A stretch of DNA of 64,000 nucleotides from Lentisphaeria bacterium (GTDB lineage Bacteria > Verrucomicrobiota > Lentisphaeria > Victivallales > Victivallaceae). Below, in pieces: positions 15,763 through 24,508 of this stretch. How positions within the stretch are numbered: position 1 is the first letter of the stretch; every line of letters starts with the position of its first letter. The notes beneath the pieces were generated by a model. It ran no database searches. It was not told the origin of the DNA and saw only the letters and a list, made by a program, of their open reading frames with translations. The stretch spans positions 1 through 64,000 of the forward strand of contig JABLYX010000002.1 in assembly GCA_018265615.1 (NCBI GenBank), read 5' to 3'. Made by a program: the position numbers and the translations under genes.

Positions 15763-16812
15763 TTATCGTTTTACCGGAATTTCCTCCGCATCCGTAAAAT
15801 GTGCGAAAGAAGGAAATTCCGTAAAAGTGTAAAATTGCTGGTCCGCACCGGATATCGTCTCGAAGAAGCGGACCTTATTTGCTTCGTCCAGCTCGCCCGT
15901 CACATCGTCGACCAGAACCGCCACTTTCTCCTTCGCGGAACGCCGGACCAGATTGAATTCCGCAAGCTTCAGAAGCAGCGAAATGATCCGGATCTGTCCG
16001 GTTGAACCGTAGTAGCGCAACTGCTTTCCGTTCAGAAGCAGCTCAAACTCGTCAAGCTGCGGACCGCTTCCGGTACAGGCACGGATCATCTCCCTTTCAC
16101 GGCTTTTCTCAAGAAATATCCGGTACTCTTCCGTATTTTCCGGATAATCACAGCGATAATTGATCCGGAACTCTCCGCCGCCGCGCTGTTGAAGCTGCAG
16201 ATTCAGTTCATCCTCAACCAGTTTCGCATACTCTCTGCGCATCCGTGAAATCACCGGCGCATTACCGGCCAGCTCCGGCTCAAATGCCGCGACAATGCTC
16301 CGGTTCGCCGGCGACTTCAACGCCCGGTTGCGCTGTGCAAGCGCCCGGCTGTAATTCACAAGCGCCGTCAGATAGCCGCCGTCCAGCGTGGAAATCAGCA
16401 TATCGAAAAAGCGGCGGCGAAACGACGAACTTCCGCCGACAATGCTCCGGTCCTCGGGAACGAAAACCACGGCCCGGAATTCACGGATGAATTCACTGGA
16501 ACGCCGGATCCGGTTCGGGCCGATCCACGTTTCACGCCGGTTCCCCTGCTGAATAACCTTCAGCGTCTCCGGGTATCCCCGGGAATTGATCCGTGCAGAA
16601 AGCTCGAAGCCGCGGCTGCTGATCCGGGCAAGCTCTTTCCCGGAAGCACTGCGGAACGAACGCAGGATGCTCAAAAAATAGATGCTCTCAAGGAGATTGG
16701 TCTTGCCGGCTCCATTCGGCCCGGTAAACACTACTTTTTCCCCGGAAAAACAAAACTCGCCTCTTTCACAATTCCGGAAGTCGGCGAGATTCAGTTGTTC
16801 TAAGAGAGCCAC
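15763..16812 (-). CDS. recF: DNA replication and repair protein RecF
   Basis: A 349-residue SMC-like ATPase that loads RecA at gaps. It has the Walker A GPNGAGKTNLLESIYFLSI near residue 32, the LNLADFRNC N-terminus, a QIRIISLLLKLAEF signature region (residues about 270-285) and Walker B VAVLVDDVTGELD. The start is a GTG at 16812, 14 bp after the dnaN stop; the dnaN-recF order is classical near bacterial replication origins. Confidence 0.95.
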   Translation of the reverse strand: MALLEQLNLADFRNCERGEFCFSGEKVVFTGPNGAGKTNLLESIYFLSILRSFRSASGKELARISSRGFELSARINSRGYPETLKVIQQGNRRETWIGPNRIRRSSEFIREFRAVVFVPEDRSIVGGSSSFRRRFFDMLISTLDGGYLTALVNYSRALAQRNRALKSPANRSIVAAFEPELAGNAPVISRMRREYAKLVEDELNLQLQQRGGGEFRINYRCDYPENTEEYRIFLEKSREREMIRACTGSGPQLDEFELLLNGKQLRYYGSTGQIRIISLLLKLAEFNLVRRSAKEKVAVLVDDVTGELDEANKVRFFETISGADQQFYTFTEFPSFAHFTDAEEIPVKR

Positions 16813-16826
16813 GCTGGAGTCGGAGA

Positions 16827-17921
16827 TTACTTCTTGCGAATCGGCATGATGACGTAGAGAAACCCCTCGTCCCCCTCAATCGCCACCGGATTCAGCGGGT
16901 CATTCAGCTTCATGCGGACCGATTCGGTGTTGCAGTTGCGCAGCGGATCAGCCAGGAACGCCGGGTTGAACGACACTTCGAACGGTTCCCCCTCGAATAC
17001 CACCTCGACCATGTCGCTGCCTTCGCCGACTTCCGTGCTCGAAGCCTGAAGCTTCAGCTGATTGTCTTCGAACCGCAGAATGATATAGCTGCTGGAGTCG
17101 GAGAGCACGAGTGAAACCGTCTCGATCTTCCCGAGGAAAACCGCGGAGGGAACCTCGACCGTCCGGCTGAACGAGGCCGGAACGACCTGCCGGTAATTCG
17201 GGTAATTGCCTTCGATCAGCTTCGTGGTCAGTTCAAAATCGTTCCCGAGGAACGTACACTGCTTGTCTCCGATCCGAATGGTCATGATGTCGTCGCCGTC
17301 GAGCAGCCGGCGCGTTTCCTGCGCGGCTTTCAGCGGAATGATCGCATCGCCGTCGCCGCCGGTAATCGATTCCGGCGTCTTCTCCTGCATCGCAAGGCGC
17401 TTGCCGTCGGTCGCCACAAGCGTGATAGCCGTATCGCGGGCGCTCAGGAGAACGCCGGTCAGGACCTTGCGGGAATCGTCGGCGCTGACCGCATACGCGA
17501 TCGCGGCGACCATTTTCTTGAACTCCCCTTCCTTGATCTTGATCTCACGCTTGGCTTCAAACGTCTCGGCAGCCGGAAAATCGGCGGCGGCAAGTCCAAG
17601 CAGCGTAAAGTGGCTGGTGCCGCATTTCAGCTTGATATGGTCCTTGTCATCGATGTCGAACATCACATCCGCGCCGACAAAGCAGCCGACAAGCGAGGCG
17701 AGCTTGCGGGCCGGAGCCGTCGAAATACCGGGTACCTCCACTGTCGCTTCAAGCGTCGTTGAAATCCTGATCTCGAGGTCGGTTGTAGTCAGCGTCAGGA
17801 GATTGTCCTCCGCCTGCATGAGAACGTTGCCGAGAACCGGAAACATCGAACGGGACCCGATGATGCTCCCTACCCGCTGCAGAGCCTTCTGCAGTTTCTC
17901 GCGGTTGACGGTAAATTTCAT
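16827..17921 (-). CDS. dnaN: DNA polymerase III beta subunit (sliding clamp)
   Basis: A 364-residue sliding clamp of normal length with the three-domain pattern: start MKFTVNREKLQKALQRV, central ATDGKRLAMQE, and C-terminus ending FLYVIMPIRK, typical of DnaN. CTGGAGG lies 8 bp before the ATG. A promoter-like TTGTTT-N17-TAAATT is visible upstream. Leftward from the AT-rich gap containing DnaA boxes. No dnaA gene is present in the window. Confidence 0.97.
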   Translation of the reverse strand: MKFTVNREKLQKALQRVGSIIGSRSMFPVLGNVLMQAEDNLLTLTTTDLEIRISTTLEATVEVPGISTAPARKLASLVGCFVGADVMFDIDDKDHIKLKCGTSHFTLLGLAAADFPAAETFEAKREIKIKEGEFKKMVAAIAYAVSADDSRKVLTGVLLSARDTAITLVATDGKRLAMQEKTPESITGGDGDAIIPLKAAQETRRLLDGDDIMTIRIGDKQCTFLGNDFELTTKLIEGNYPNYRQVVPASFSRTVEVPSAVFLGKIETVSLVLSDSSSYIILRFEDNQLKLQASSTEVGEGSDMVEVVFEGEPFEVSFNPAFLADPLRNCNTESVRMKLNDPLNPVAIEGDEGFLYVIMPIRKK

Positions 17922-18418
17922 TTTTCCAGCCTCCAGGGGTGTTTTTCCAGACTTTTTCTGATGATCATAACGGTAATTTACACCGACATTCCTGAAAAAA
18001 CAACTGCCGAATCAAGATTTTCAAGCATTCTGTTTTACCGCAGGCGCGCTTCTCTTCTTCCTGTTTGTCTTTAAAGAAAAAGTAGATTAATGGCAGCAGT
18101 ATACGACCCCTTTTTCTGTGAATAACTTGAAAAATCATTTCTAACTGCCGACATTCGAATCTGTTCTATTTTGCGTCCTGTTGTGGATAAATACGATGAC
18201 AAGACGTTGAAATTACGGGTATAAAAAGTTTTTAACATAAAATCAACAAACCGTTCACGGATTATTAACAGAATTATCATCATGCGGCGGCAGCTCCGGA
18301 GAACGTCATTATTCGGTTCTTTTCTGCCGCGGAGCAATTGAAAAAGCATTCTGTGCCGGTTATGTTATCTGAATATTATCTCCTCTATACAGGATGGAAC
18401 ACGGGAAAGGGCTGAAAC
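17922..18418. other. Candidate chromosomal replication origin (oriC) region
   Basis: An AT-rich gap of 497 bp without a credible gene between leftward dnaN and rightward genes. It contains TGTGAATAA (18117-18125) and TGTGGATAA (18182-18190), both exact matches on the minus strand to the DnaA box TTATNCACA, plus TTATTAACA (18262-18270) with one mismatch on the plus strand. Between boxes two and three lies a very AT-rich stretch (18205-18250) suitable for unwinding. Gene orientation switches here. DnaA box spacing and number are modest, so this is a candidate, not proof. Confidence 0.65.
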
Positions 18419-19063
18419 GTGATCAGGGAGGTCGAACAACTTCTGGAACGGTATCCGGAGCTGGCGGTTTGCCGCGGGGCGATGGAAAATATGATCGAAA
18501 TGGTTTCGGAGGCTTTCAGCCGCGGCGGGACACTGTTTATCTGCGGCAACGGCGGCAGTGCGGCGGATGCGGAGCACATCTGCGGGGAATTTCTGAAGGG
18601 GTTTCTGATGCTCCGCCCTCTGGAGGAAGAACATCGTGAACGGTTTAAAGCGCTGTTCGGTGAAGACGGAGCCGCCGTCGCCGCAAAGCTTCAGAATGGG
18701 CTGCGTTCCATTTCTCTCCTGAGCCATCCGGCCTACCTGAGTGCTTTTGCGAACGATGTCGATGCTGAGCTGGTCTTCGGGCAGCAGCTCTGGGCGCTCG
18801 GCCGGGAGGGAGATCTTCTTCTGGCGATTTCAACCGGCGGGTGCGCCGCAAATGTGAAGCGGGCGATGATGGTGGCAAAAGCCCGGGGGATGCGGTCGGT
18901 TCTGCTGACCGGGAACAGGCACGGCAGTTGCGAGGCATATGCGGATTGTGTGGTTGGGGTCCCTGATTCCGAAACTTACCGGATCCAGGAACTGCACCTG
19001 CCGATCTATCATACCTTATGTATGGCGGTAGAATCCCGCTTCTTCGGGAAGGGGCGGGCATGA
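18419..19063 (+). CDS. SIS domain phosphoheptose isomerase-like protein
   Basis: A 214-residue sugar isomerase domain protein. FICGNGGSAADAEHICGEFLKG (in two pieces around residue 43-62) is the hallmark of GmhA/DiaA proteins, and LLAISTGGCAANV and VVGVPDSETYRIQELHLPIYH match the later SIS motifs. GmhA makes D-glycero-heptose 7-phosphates for lipopolysaccharide; DiaA, a paralogue, binds DnaA. The protein has about 20 extra residues (LRPLEEEHRERFKALFGEDG) compared with typical GmhA. The start is GTG. It overlaps uppS by ATGA. Its place next to the putative origin makes a DiaA-like role possible, but the family is mainly metabolic. Confidence 0.85.
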   Translation: MIREVEQLLERYPELAVCRGAMENMIEMVSEAFSRGGTLFICGNGGSAADAEHICGEFLKGFLMLRPLEEEHRERFKALFGEDGAAVAAKLQNGLRSISLLSHPAYLSAFANDVDAELVFGQQLWALGREGDLLLAISTGGCAANVKRAMMVAKARGMRSVLLTGNRHGSCEAYADCVVGVPDSETYRIQELHLPIYHTLCMAVESRFFGKGRA

Positions 19064-19764
19064 GCGGGAAGTCGATCCGCCATGTGGCGATCATCATGGA
19101 CGGCAACGGCCGCTGGGCCGAACGGCGCGGTCTGCCGAAAGCGGAGGGGCATCGTCAGGGAGCCCGCCAGATTTCGGTGATTCTTGAAGCCGCAGAAGAG
19201 GCCGGTATCGAATTCCTGACGCTTTACGCATTCAGTACTGAAAACTGGAAGCGCTCCATTCAGGAAGTCTCCGCGCTGATGAAGCTCATGGAGGAGTTCC
19301 TGGATGAAAAGCTTCCGGAACTTATGGAGAAGAATGTACGGTTGCGTACGATCGGGCGCACCTCCGATTTGCCCGCAAATGTCCGGAAAAAGCTTTTGAA
19401 TGCCATTGAAGTGACTGCCGGAAACACGGCCGGCACATTGAACCTTGCGTTGAGCTATGGCGGGCGGGCGGAAATCGTCGATGGCGTGAATCGCTGTATG
19501 GAAGAGGCGCAAAAGCGCGGGAAAAAACTGGAAAAGTTTACGGAGGAGTCGTTTCGGAAATGTCTCTATGCACCGGATATTCCGGATCCCGAGCTGCTGA
19601 TCCGGACAAGCGGCGAACTGCGGATCAGTAATTTTCTGCTCTGGCAGCTCTCATATTCGGAGTTTTATGTGACGGATACGCTCTGGCCGGATTTCGGTAA
19701 AGCGGAGTTTGCCGAGGCACTCGCTTCATTCAACAGGCGTGAACGCAGGTTTGGCGGACGGTAA
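19060..19764 (+). CDS. uppS: Isoprenyl transferase (undecaprenyl diphosphate synthase)
   Basis: Cis-prenyltransferase making the C55 lipid carrier for peptidoglycan and O-antigen. The 234-residue protein has HVAIIMDGNGRWAERRGLPK, FSTENWKRS and the C-terminal RTSGELRISNFLLWQLSYSE motif. The frame is open upstream to 19018, but the ATG at 19060 overlaps the previous stop (ATGA) and begins just before the catalytic DGNGRW. Followed by the phased repeat and cdsA. Confidence 0.96.
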   Translation: MSGKSIRHVAIIMDGNGRWAERRGLPKAEGHRQGARQISVILEAAEEAGIEFLTLYAFSTENWKRSIQEVSALMKLMEEFLDEKLPELMEKNVRLRTIGRTSDLPANVRKKLLNAIEVTAGNTAGTLNLALSYGGRAEIVDGVNRCMEEAQKRGKKLEKFTEESFRKCLYAPDIPDPELLIRTSGELRISNFLLWQLSYSEFYVTDTLWPDFGKAEFAEALASFNRRERRFGGR

Positions 19765-19765
19765 A

Positions 19766-19794
19766 TGACGGAAATATGACGGGTAAATAACGGA
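19766..19794. repeat. 11-bp phased TRACGGR repeat, copy a
   Basis: TGACGGA (19766), TGACGGG (19777) and TAACGGA (19788) at exact 11-bp steps, starting 2 bp after the uppS stop. The three copies put stop codons in all three frames. The last heptamer is followed by AGGAG, the cdsA ribosome binding site. Confidence 0.75.
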
Positions 19795-19806
19795 AGGAGT
19801 TCCAAA

Positions 19807-20718
19807 GTGTTCAAATACAGAGCGATCAGTTTTCCGATCCTCATTGCATTGCTGGCGGTCATGATTTTCTGGCCGTCATGGGGAAAGTATCTGTTTTCCA
19901 TCGTGGCGGGTCTTGCGGCAGGGATGATGCTTTACGAAATGGGGGCCATGCTTGAGAAGATCGGCATTCGCTCTTTTGTGAAGAGTGCGGCGATTCTCGG
20001 CGGCGTGTTTCTCGGAGCCGCATTGCTTACTCTTTGTCTGCAGGCGGAGAGCATCCATTCGATATTCCAGACCGGCCGGGACCGTGTGAAAACTGTCCGG
20101 GAGCTCTGCTTCCTGTTGGCGCTTTTCTGTTTTCTGGCGATGGTCTATTGCGGTTGGGGGATGCTGCTTTTCCGGAAAGAGAAGAAAGAGATATTGGAGC
20201 TTTCCCTCAGTTCCGCCGGAATTCTGATGCTCGGCGGGATTCCGGTTGCAGCGCTTTCAATGATCTATTTTACCGGCGGACAGGGGCCCGTGACGCTCTT
20301 TTTTGTGATGATGGTCACAAAATCGATGGATACAGGCGGCTATATCTTCGGCATGCTGTCAGGAAAATATCTGCCGGGAGGGAACCATAAGATCGTGCCG
20401 TCGATCAGCCCGAAGAAATCGTGGGAAGGAACTGTCGGCGGAGTCGTCCTCAGTGTCGGTGTGAGCCTGCTCTTTTACTGGCTTTTCTGCAGCAGGCGCA
20501 TGGGAATCAACGCGCCTCTCGGCTGGTATATTGCTGCAGGCGTGTTTTTCGCGCTCGGCAGCTTTGCGGGCGACCTGACGGAATCGGCTTTGAAGCGCAC
20601 CTGTGGAGTCAAGGACTCCGGGCATTGGATTCCGGGGATGGGTGGAGCGTTCGATGTTCTCGACAGTTTCATCTATAACGGAGTTCTTTTCTGGCTTCTG
20701 AAGTTTTTTATCGACTGA
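19807..20718 (+). CDS. cdsA: Phosphatidate cytidylyltransferase
   Basis: Membrane enzyme making CDP-diacylglycerol from CTP and phosphatidate. The 303-residue protein has about eight hydrophobic helices and the family signature near the C-terminus: SFAGDLTESALKRTCGVKDS, then the IPGMGGAFDVLDSF segment; HKIVPSISPKKSWEG is also characteristic. Start is GTG with GGAAGGAG upstream. It follows uppS, the common uppS-cdsA order of bacterial envelope clusters. Confidence 0.95.
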   Translation: MFKYRAISFPILIALLAVMIFWPSWGKYLFSIVAGLAAGMMLYEMGAMLEKIGIRSFVKSAAILGGVFLGAALLTLCLQAESIHSIFQTGRDRVKTVRELCFLLALFCFLAMVYCGWGMLLFRKEKKEILELSLSSAGILMLGGIPVAALSMIYFTGGQGPVTLFFVMMVTKSMDTGGYIFGMLSGKYLPGGNHKIVPSISPKKSWEGTVGGVVLSVGVSLLFYWLFCSRRMGINAPLGWYIAAGVFFALGSFAGDLTESALKRTCGVKDSGHWIPGMGGAFDVLDSFIYNGVLFWLLKFFID

Positions 20719-20790
20719 CAAGTGGAAAAATGCTCCGAGTCATGGTACAGTATAGAAAGATGAATGGTTATTACAAAGGGGATTGTACGC

Positions 20791-21273
20791 ATGAAAGCTA
20801 AAATTCTGAATCTGCTCGCCGAAGACGCGCGCATGAGTCTTGCCGATATCGCAAAACGCATCGGTGCGACCCCTGAAGAAGTCAAAACAGCGATTCTCGC
20901 CCTGGAAGACGAGGGTGTGATCCGCGGATATAAAGTCATTCTGAATGAGAGTGACCTCGGGATAAGCAAGGTACGGGCGCTGATCGAAGTCAAGGTGACG
21001 CCGCAGCGCGAGGGAGGGTTCGACCAGGTGGCGCAGCGTATAGCGCGATACCCGGAGGTCACGGACCTGTACCTGATCTCCGGGGGATTCGATCTGTTGC
21101 TGATGGTCGAAGGCGATTCGCTTCAGGATGTGGCGTCTTTCGTTTCGGCCAAGTTATCCACGATCGACGGGGTTATTTCGACGTCGACCGGTTTCATGCT
21201 GAAGAAATACAAGGAATCCGGCAGGATTATGCAGAATGATGAAGAATATGAACGACTCAAAGTGTGTCCGTAG
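20791..21273 (+). CDS. Lrp/AsnC family transcriptional regulator
   Basis: A 160-residue regulator. The N-terminal winged helix (ILNLLAEDARMSLADIAKRI) and the RAM/AsnC_trans_reg domain (EVKVTPQREGGFDQVAQRI, YLISGGFDLLLMVEG) are complete. An in-frame ATG lies at 20764, but AAAGGGG is positioned for the ATG at 20791. The 3' end overlaps the downstream aminotransferase by 38 bp, so they form one unit; Lrp-type regulators next to aminotransferases usually respond to amino acids. Confidence 0.92.
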   Translation: MKAKILNLLAEDARMSLADIAKRIGATPEEVKTAILALEDEGVIRGYKVILNESDLGISKVRALIEVKVTPQREGGFDQVAQRIARYPEVTDLYLISGGFDLLLMVEGDSLQDVASFVSAKLSTIDGVISTSTGFMLKKYKESGRIMQNDEEYERLKVCP

Positions 21274-22432
21274 GGAATTTGTCGCCGACCATGTGAAATC
21301 GCTTCCGAAGAGCGGTATCCGGCGCTTTTTCGATCTCGTCAATACCATGGATGATGTGATCAGTCTCGGTGTCGGGGAACCCGACTTCGTAACTCCCTGG
21401 ACGATCCGCGAAACCGGCATCTTTTCCCTGGAAAAGGGCCATACAAGCTATACCTCGAACCTCGGAACCCCGGCGCTGCGGCGTGAAGTATGCCGTTATG
21501 TGCGGGAAAATTACGGTGTTTCCTACAGCCCTGAGAATGAGTGCATCATTACGATCGGCGTCAGCGAAGCGCTCGATATCGCGATGCGCGCGATCCTGAA
21601 TCCCGGCGATGAGGTGCTTTACACCGAACCGTGCTTCGTGTCATATCCGGCGGAGGTCCGGATGGCGCACGGTGTGCCGGTTCCGATCGAAACCCGGTTT
21701 GAAGATGAATTTGCGCTGGATCCGAAGGTGCTGCGCGGCAAGATTACGCCGAAGACCAAGGTTCTGTTGTTGAATTTTCCGTGCAACCCGACCGGGGCGG
21801 TCATGCCGATCGAAAGCCTCCGGGAGGTTGCGGAGATTGCACTTGAAAATGATCTCGTGGTCATTACCGACGAAATTTATTCCGAGCTGCTGTATGAGGG
21901 TGAACATGTTTCGATCGCTTCGCTGCCGGGCATGCGGGAGCGGACGCTCTTCCTGCACGGATTTTCGAAGGCGTTCGCGATGACCGGCTGGCGGGTCGGA
22001 TATGCCTGCGGGCCGCGCGAGATCATCGATGCGATGATGAAGATTCACCAGTATGCGATCATGTGTGCGTCGACTATGGCGCAGGAAGCGGCCCTGGAAG
22101 CATTGCGAAACGGCGAAAAAGAGATGGTCAAAATGCGCGACTCCTATTGTGAACGGCGTAATCTGATCGTTGACGGCCTGAACCGGGTCGGGTTGGAGTG
22201 CCTGCTGCCGAAAGGAGCGTTCTATGCGTTTCCGTCGGTTCGCTCAACCGGGCTGAGTTCGACTGAATTTGCGGAGCGGCTGCTGAAAGCGGAACGGGTG
22301 GCCGTTGTTCCGGGGGTGGCGTTCGGCGCCTGTGGCGAAGGGTTTGTCCGGTGTTGTTATGCGACGAGCGCTTCCGAGCTGATTGAAGCGCTGGACCGGA
22401 TGGGGCGGTTTATGGAGTCCCTGAAAAAGTAG
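21236..22432 (+). CDS. PLP-dependent class I/II aminotransferase
   Basis: A 398-residue fold-type I aminotransferase of the aspartate/aromatic (PatA-like) group. Conserved parts: GVGEPDFVTPWTIR at the N-terminus, TSNLGTPALRREVCRY, NFPCNPTGAVMP, ITDEIYSELLYEG, and SKAFAMTGWRVGYACG containing the PLP lysine; GVAFGACGEGFVRCCYA carries the carboxylate-binding arginine. Several in-frame ATGs (21236, 21239, 21248) are possible starts, and all overlap the Lrp-type gene. Amino donor specificity cannot be assigned. Confidence 0.93.
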   Translation: MMKNMNDSKCVRREFVADHVKSLPKSGIRRFFDLVNTMDDVISLGVGEPDFVTPWTIRETGIFSLEKGHTSYTSNLGTPALRREVCRYVRENYGVSYSPENECIITIGVSEALDIAMRAILNPGDEVLYTEPCFVSYPAEVRMAHGVPVPIETRFEDEFALDPKVLRGKITPKTKVLLLNFPCNPTGAVMPIESLREVAEIALENDLVVITDEIYSELLYEGEHVSIASLPGMRERTLFLHGFSKAFAMTGWRVGYACGPREIIDAMMKIHQYAIMCASTMAQEAALEALRNGEKEMVKMRDSYCERRNLIVDGLNRVGLECLLPKGAFYAFPSVRSTGLSSTEFAERLLKAERVAVVPGVAFGACGEGFVRCCYATSASELIEALDRMGRFMESLKK

Positions 22433-22474
22433 CGTATTTCCGGCGGCAGACCGGAAACGCCTGCGGGAGCGGAA

Positions 22475-23179
22475 ATGAAAAAAAACGTATTGCTGTTTTT
22501 TCTTTTGCTGTGCCTGGCGTTTCCGCTTTGCGGTGAAGTTTTTACCCTCTGGCCGTGGAAAGGGGGTGGAACAGCTTCCGGCGAATCGTTGGCCGGCAGG
22601 ATTCCGGAGCTTGGCGGGATCCTCCATTCCGAGAAGATGAAAGTGAATGGAGTCGATCTTGAAATGACGGTTTCGGCCGTCAATACCGACTTCATCACCT
22701 TGACGGAGTTCCTGCTGAGAACTTTTAAGCCGGAGAATCTCGAGTTTGGCGGCGGCAGTGTGAAGGTCGCTTACAAGGTAGGTGAAAACAGTGTGGAGCG
22801 CTGGCTCATGGTGGATGGCGGTCCCGGCAAACCGGTGACTTTTTTCCGGATTTCCGCTCCGGAGAAACTGCCGCAGGCGACGGATTGGCCGCCGGAGCTG
22901 CCGGAACTGCCACCGGGCGCGGTTCCGGAACAGATCATCTGGTTTCCCGGCAGGAAGGCGGTCTACGGATCATTCCGCAACAGCGGGAGCGATCCGGCCT
23001 CTCTGCTGCGGACGGCGACGGATCGGCTGAAGCTTTCCGGATGGACTCCGCTCGGGCGGGAGGCGGAAACGATTTCCGGTGGCAGCGGCGAGATTTTCAT
23101 CCACAACAATCCGCGTCGGGTATTGTGGGTCAATTACGGTGAAAAAGGTGTGGGAGCCGTATACAGCCGTCCATATTGA
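22475..23179 (+). CDS. Hypothetical exported protein
   Basis: A 234-residue protein with a signal peptide (MKKNVLLFFLLLCLAFPLCG) and no recognisable domain. The middle has a WPPELPELPPGAVPEQ proline-rich linker between two halves. It is followed 40 bp later by a lipoprotein gene, and together they lie between the Lrp/aminotransferase pair and thyX. Periplasmic or outer-membrane location is likely; function unknown. Confidence 0.75.
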   Translation: MKKNVLLFFLLLCLAFPLCGEVFTLWPWKGGGTASGESLAGRIPELGGILHSEKMKVNGVDLEMTVSAVNTDFITLTEFLLRTFKPENLEFGGGSVKVAYKVGENSVERWLMVDGGPGKPVTFFRISAPEKLPQATDWPPELPELPPGAVPEQIIWFPGRKAVYGSFRNSGSDPASLLRTATDRLKLSGWTPLGREAETISGGSGEIFIHNNPRRVLWVNYGEKGVGAVYSRPY

Positions 23180-23181
23180 AG

Positions 23182-23199
23182 TGACGGATAAATAACGGA
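23182..23199. repeat. 11-bp phased TRACGGR repeat, copy b
   Basis: TGACGGA (23182) and TAACGGA (23193) 11 bp apart, starting 2 bp after the stop codon of the exported protein gene. Confidence 0.7.
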
Positions 23200-23219
23200 A
23201 CAGGGAGAAACAACAGAGA

Positions 23220-23789
23220 ATGAAAAAGCTTTGGCTATGCAGCCTGTTTCTGCCGTTTCTGGCAGGGTGCGCGCTGATATCGACTTCTTATGTCGAACCG
23301 GCGGAACATGATATGACGGTTTCGGAGAATCCGCTTTCCGAGGTTCGTTTTGAAATCGGCACGTTCCGGAACCTCTCCGGCTCGGACCGCCGGTTCCTCT
23401 ACCGGGAAAAGAACGGGCGGATGATTTCGGATGATTACAACCGCTGGCTGCTCTCTCCCGATCTGATGGTCGAGCGGCAGCTCCATAAGGCGCTTTCGCC
23501 GGAGGAGACGCGCTCAAGCGGCAGGAACGGCACATTCGCCCGGATCAGCGGTACGATCTACCGGTTTGATTTCGACCGTGAACGCCGCAAAGCCATCCTT
23601 TCGGTCGATTATACGGTACGGGTCTTTACGGACCGGAAACCGGTCAGGAGCGAAAGCATGAATGTGAAGACGGAAGAGACGATCCGGGGAAACACTCCCG
23701 ATGCCGCGGCGGCGGCGATGTCTGAATGTATGGAGAAATCCATCGCAGAAGTGCGCAGCATGCTGATCGATACGAAAAATGCCAAATAA
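23220..23789 (+). CDS. Putative lipoprotein, ABC transport auxiliary (PqiC-like)
   Basis: A 189-residue protein with a lipobox (LPFLAGC, Cys near residue 18). Residues about 35-90 (FEIGTFRNLSGSDRRFLYRE, then YNRWLLSPDLMVERQL) resemble the ABC_trans_aux domain found in PqiC/MlaB-type transport helpers, where a YxxWxxxP segment is typical. No MCE or ABC genes are adjacent, so the partner is unknown. The downstream thyX start lies 22 bp after the stop. Confidence 0.6.
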   Translation: MKKLWLCSLFLPFLAGCALISTSYVEPAEHDMTVSENPLSEVRFEIGTFRNLSGSDRRFLYREKNGRMISDDYNRWLLSPDLMVERQLHKALSPEETRSSGRNGTFARISGTIYRFDFDRERRKAILSVDYTVRVFTDRKPVRSESMNVKTEETIRGNTPDAAAAAMSECMEKSIAEVRSMLIDTKNAK

Positions 23790-23811
23790 CATCCGATTCA
23801 AAGGAGACGCA

Positions 23812-24507
23812 ATGGAACATCTGAACGTGCCGCCTGCCAATCATGTAAAAGTTCTCGACGGACAGGGATGGGTCGGCCTGATCGATCACCTCGGTACCGA
23901 AGCCACCATCGTAAATGCTGCCCGTGTTTCATTCGGCAAGCTTAAAAGTGAAATGGATGAGAAGGACGTCGGATTGCTTTCGTACCTGATTGCAAACCGG
24001 CACACGAGCCCGCTTGAGCACATGGTCTTCACATTCAGCATCCACTGTCCGCTTTTTATCCGCGGGCAGTGGCATCGGCACCGGACCTGGAGCTATAATG
24101 AGATTTCCCGGCGTTATACCGAGATTGATATGGAGTTCTACACACCCTCCGTTCTGAGGCGGCAGTCGGAGAATAACCGGCAGGCCTCCTATTTCGATCC
24201 GGATTTCGACGGGAAACAGCTTCGCGAAGAGATCCGCAGGCACAATGAGGCGAGCCTGAAGCTCTACGGGCATCTGATCGATTCCGGCGTCTGCCGGGAA
24301 CAGGCGCGCGGAGTGCTTCCGCAGAATATGATGGTCACCTTCTGGGGAACGGTCGATCTTTCAAACCTGCTTCATTTTCTCGAACTCCGTGACAGCGACC
24401 ATGCGCAGGCGGAGATCCGGGAGTACGCCAAAGCGATCAAGACGCTGATCAAACCGCTGATTCCGAACGTGGCGGCCTACTATTCCAAACAGGGGCAGGA
24501 GTGGTAA
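23812..24507 (+). CDS. thyX: FAD-dependent thymidylate synthase
   Basis: ThyX makes dTMP from dUMP using methylene-tetrahydrofolate, FAD and NADPH. The 231-residue protein has the ThyX signature in QWHRHRTWSYNEISRRY (RHR-x3-N-x2-SxRY form) near residue 97. The ATG at 23812 is chosen because AAAGGAGA lies 4 bp upstream; the frame extends to 23779 inside the lipoprotein gene. One base separates its stop from the pdxA start. No thyA is seen in the window. Confidence 0.96.
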   Translation: MEHLNVPPANHVKVLDGQGWVGLIDHLGTEATIVNAARVSFGKLKSEMDEKDVGLLSYLIANRHTSPLEHMVFTFSIHCPLFIRGQWHRHRTWSYNEISRRYTEIDMEFYTPSVLRRQSENNRQASYFDPDFDGKQLREEIRRHNEASLKLYGHLIDSGVCREQARGVLPQNMMVTFWGTVDLSNLLHFLELRDSDHAQAEIREYAKAIKTLIKPLIPNVAAYYSKQGQEW

Positions 24508-24508
24508 C

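Noticed and set aside
18071..18349. 92-codon minus-strand frame in the origin region
   Set aside because: Covers the DnaA boxes, has no ribosome site and an AT-biased, non-protein-like sequence.
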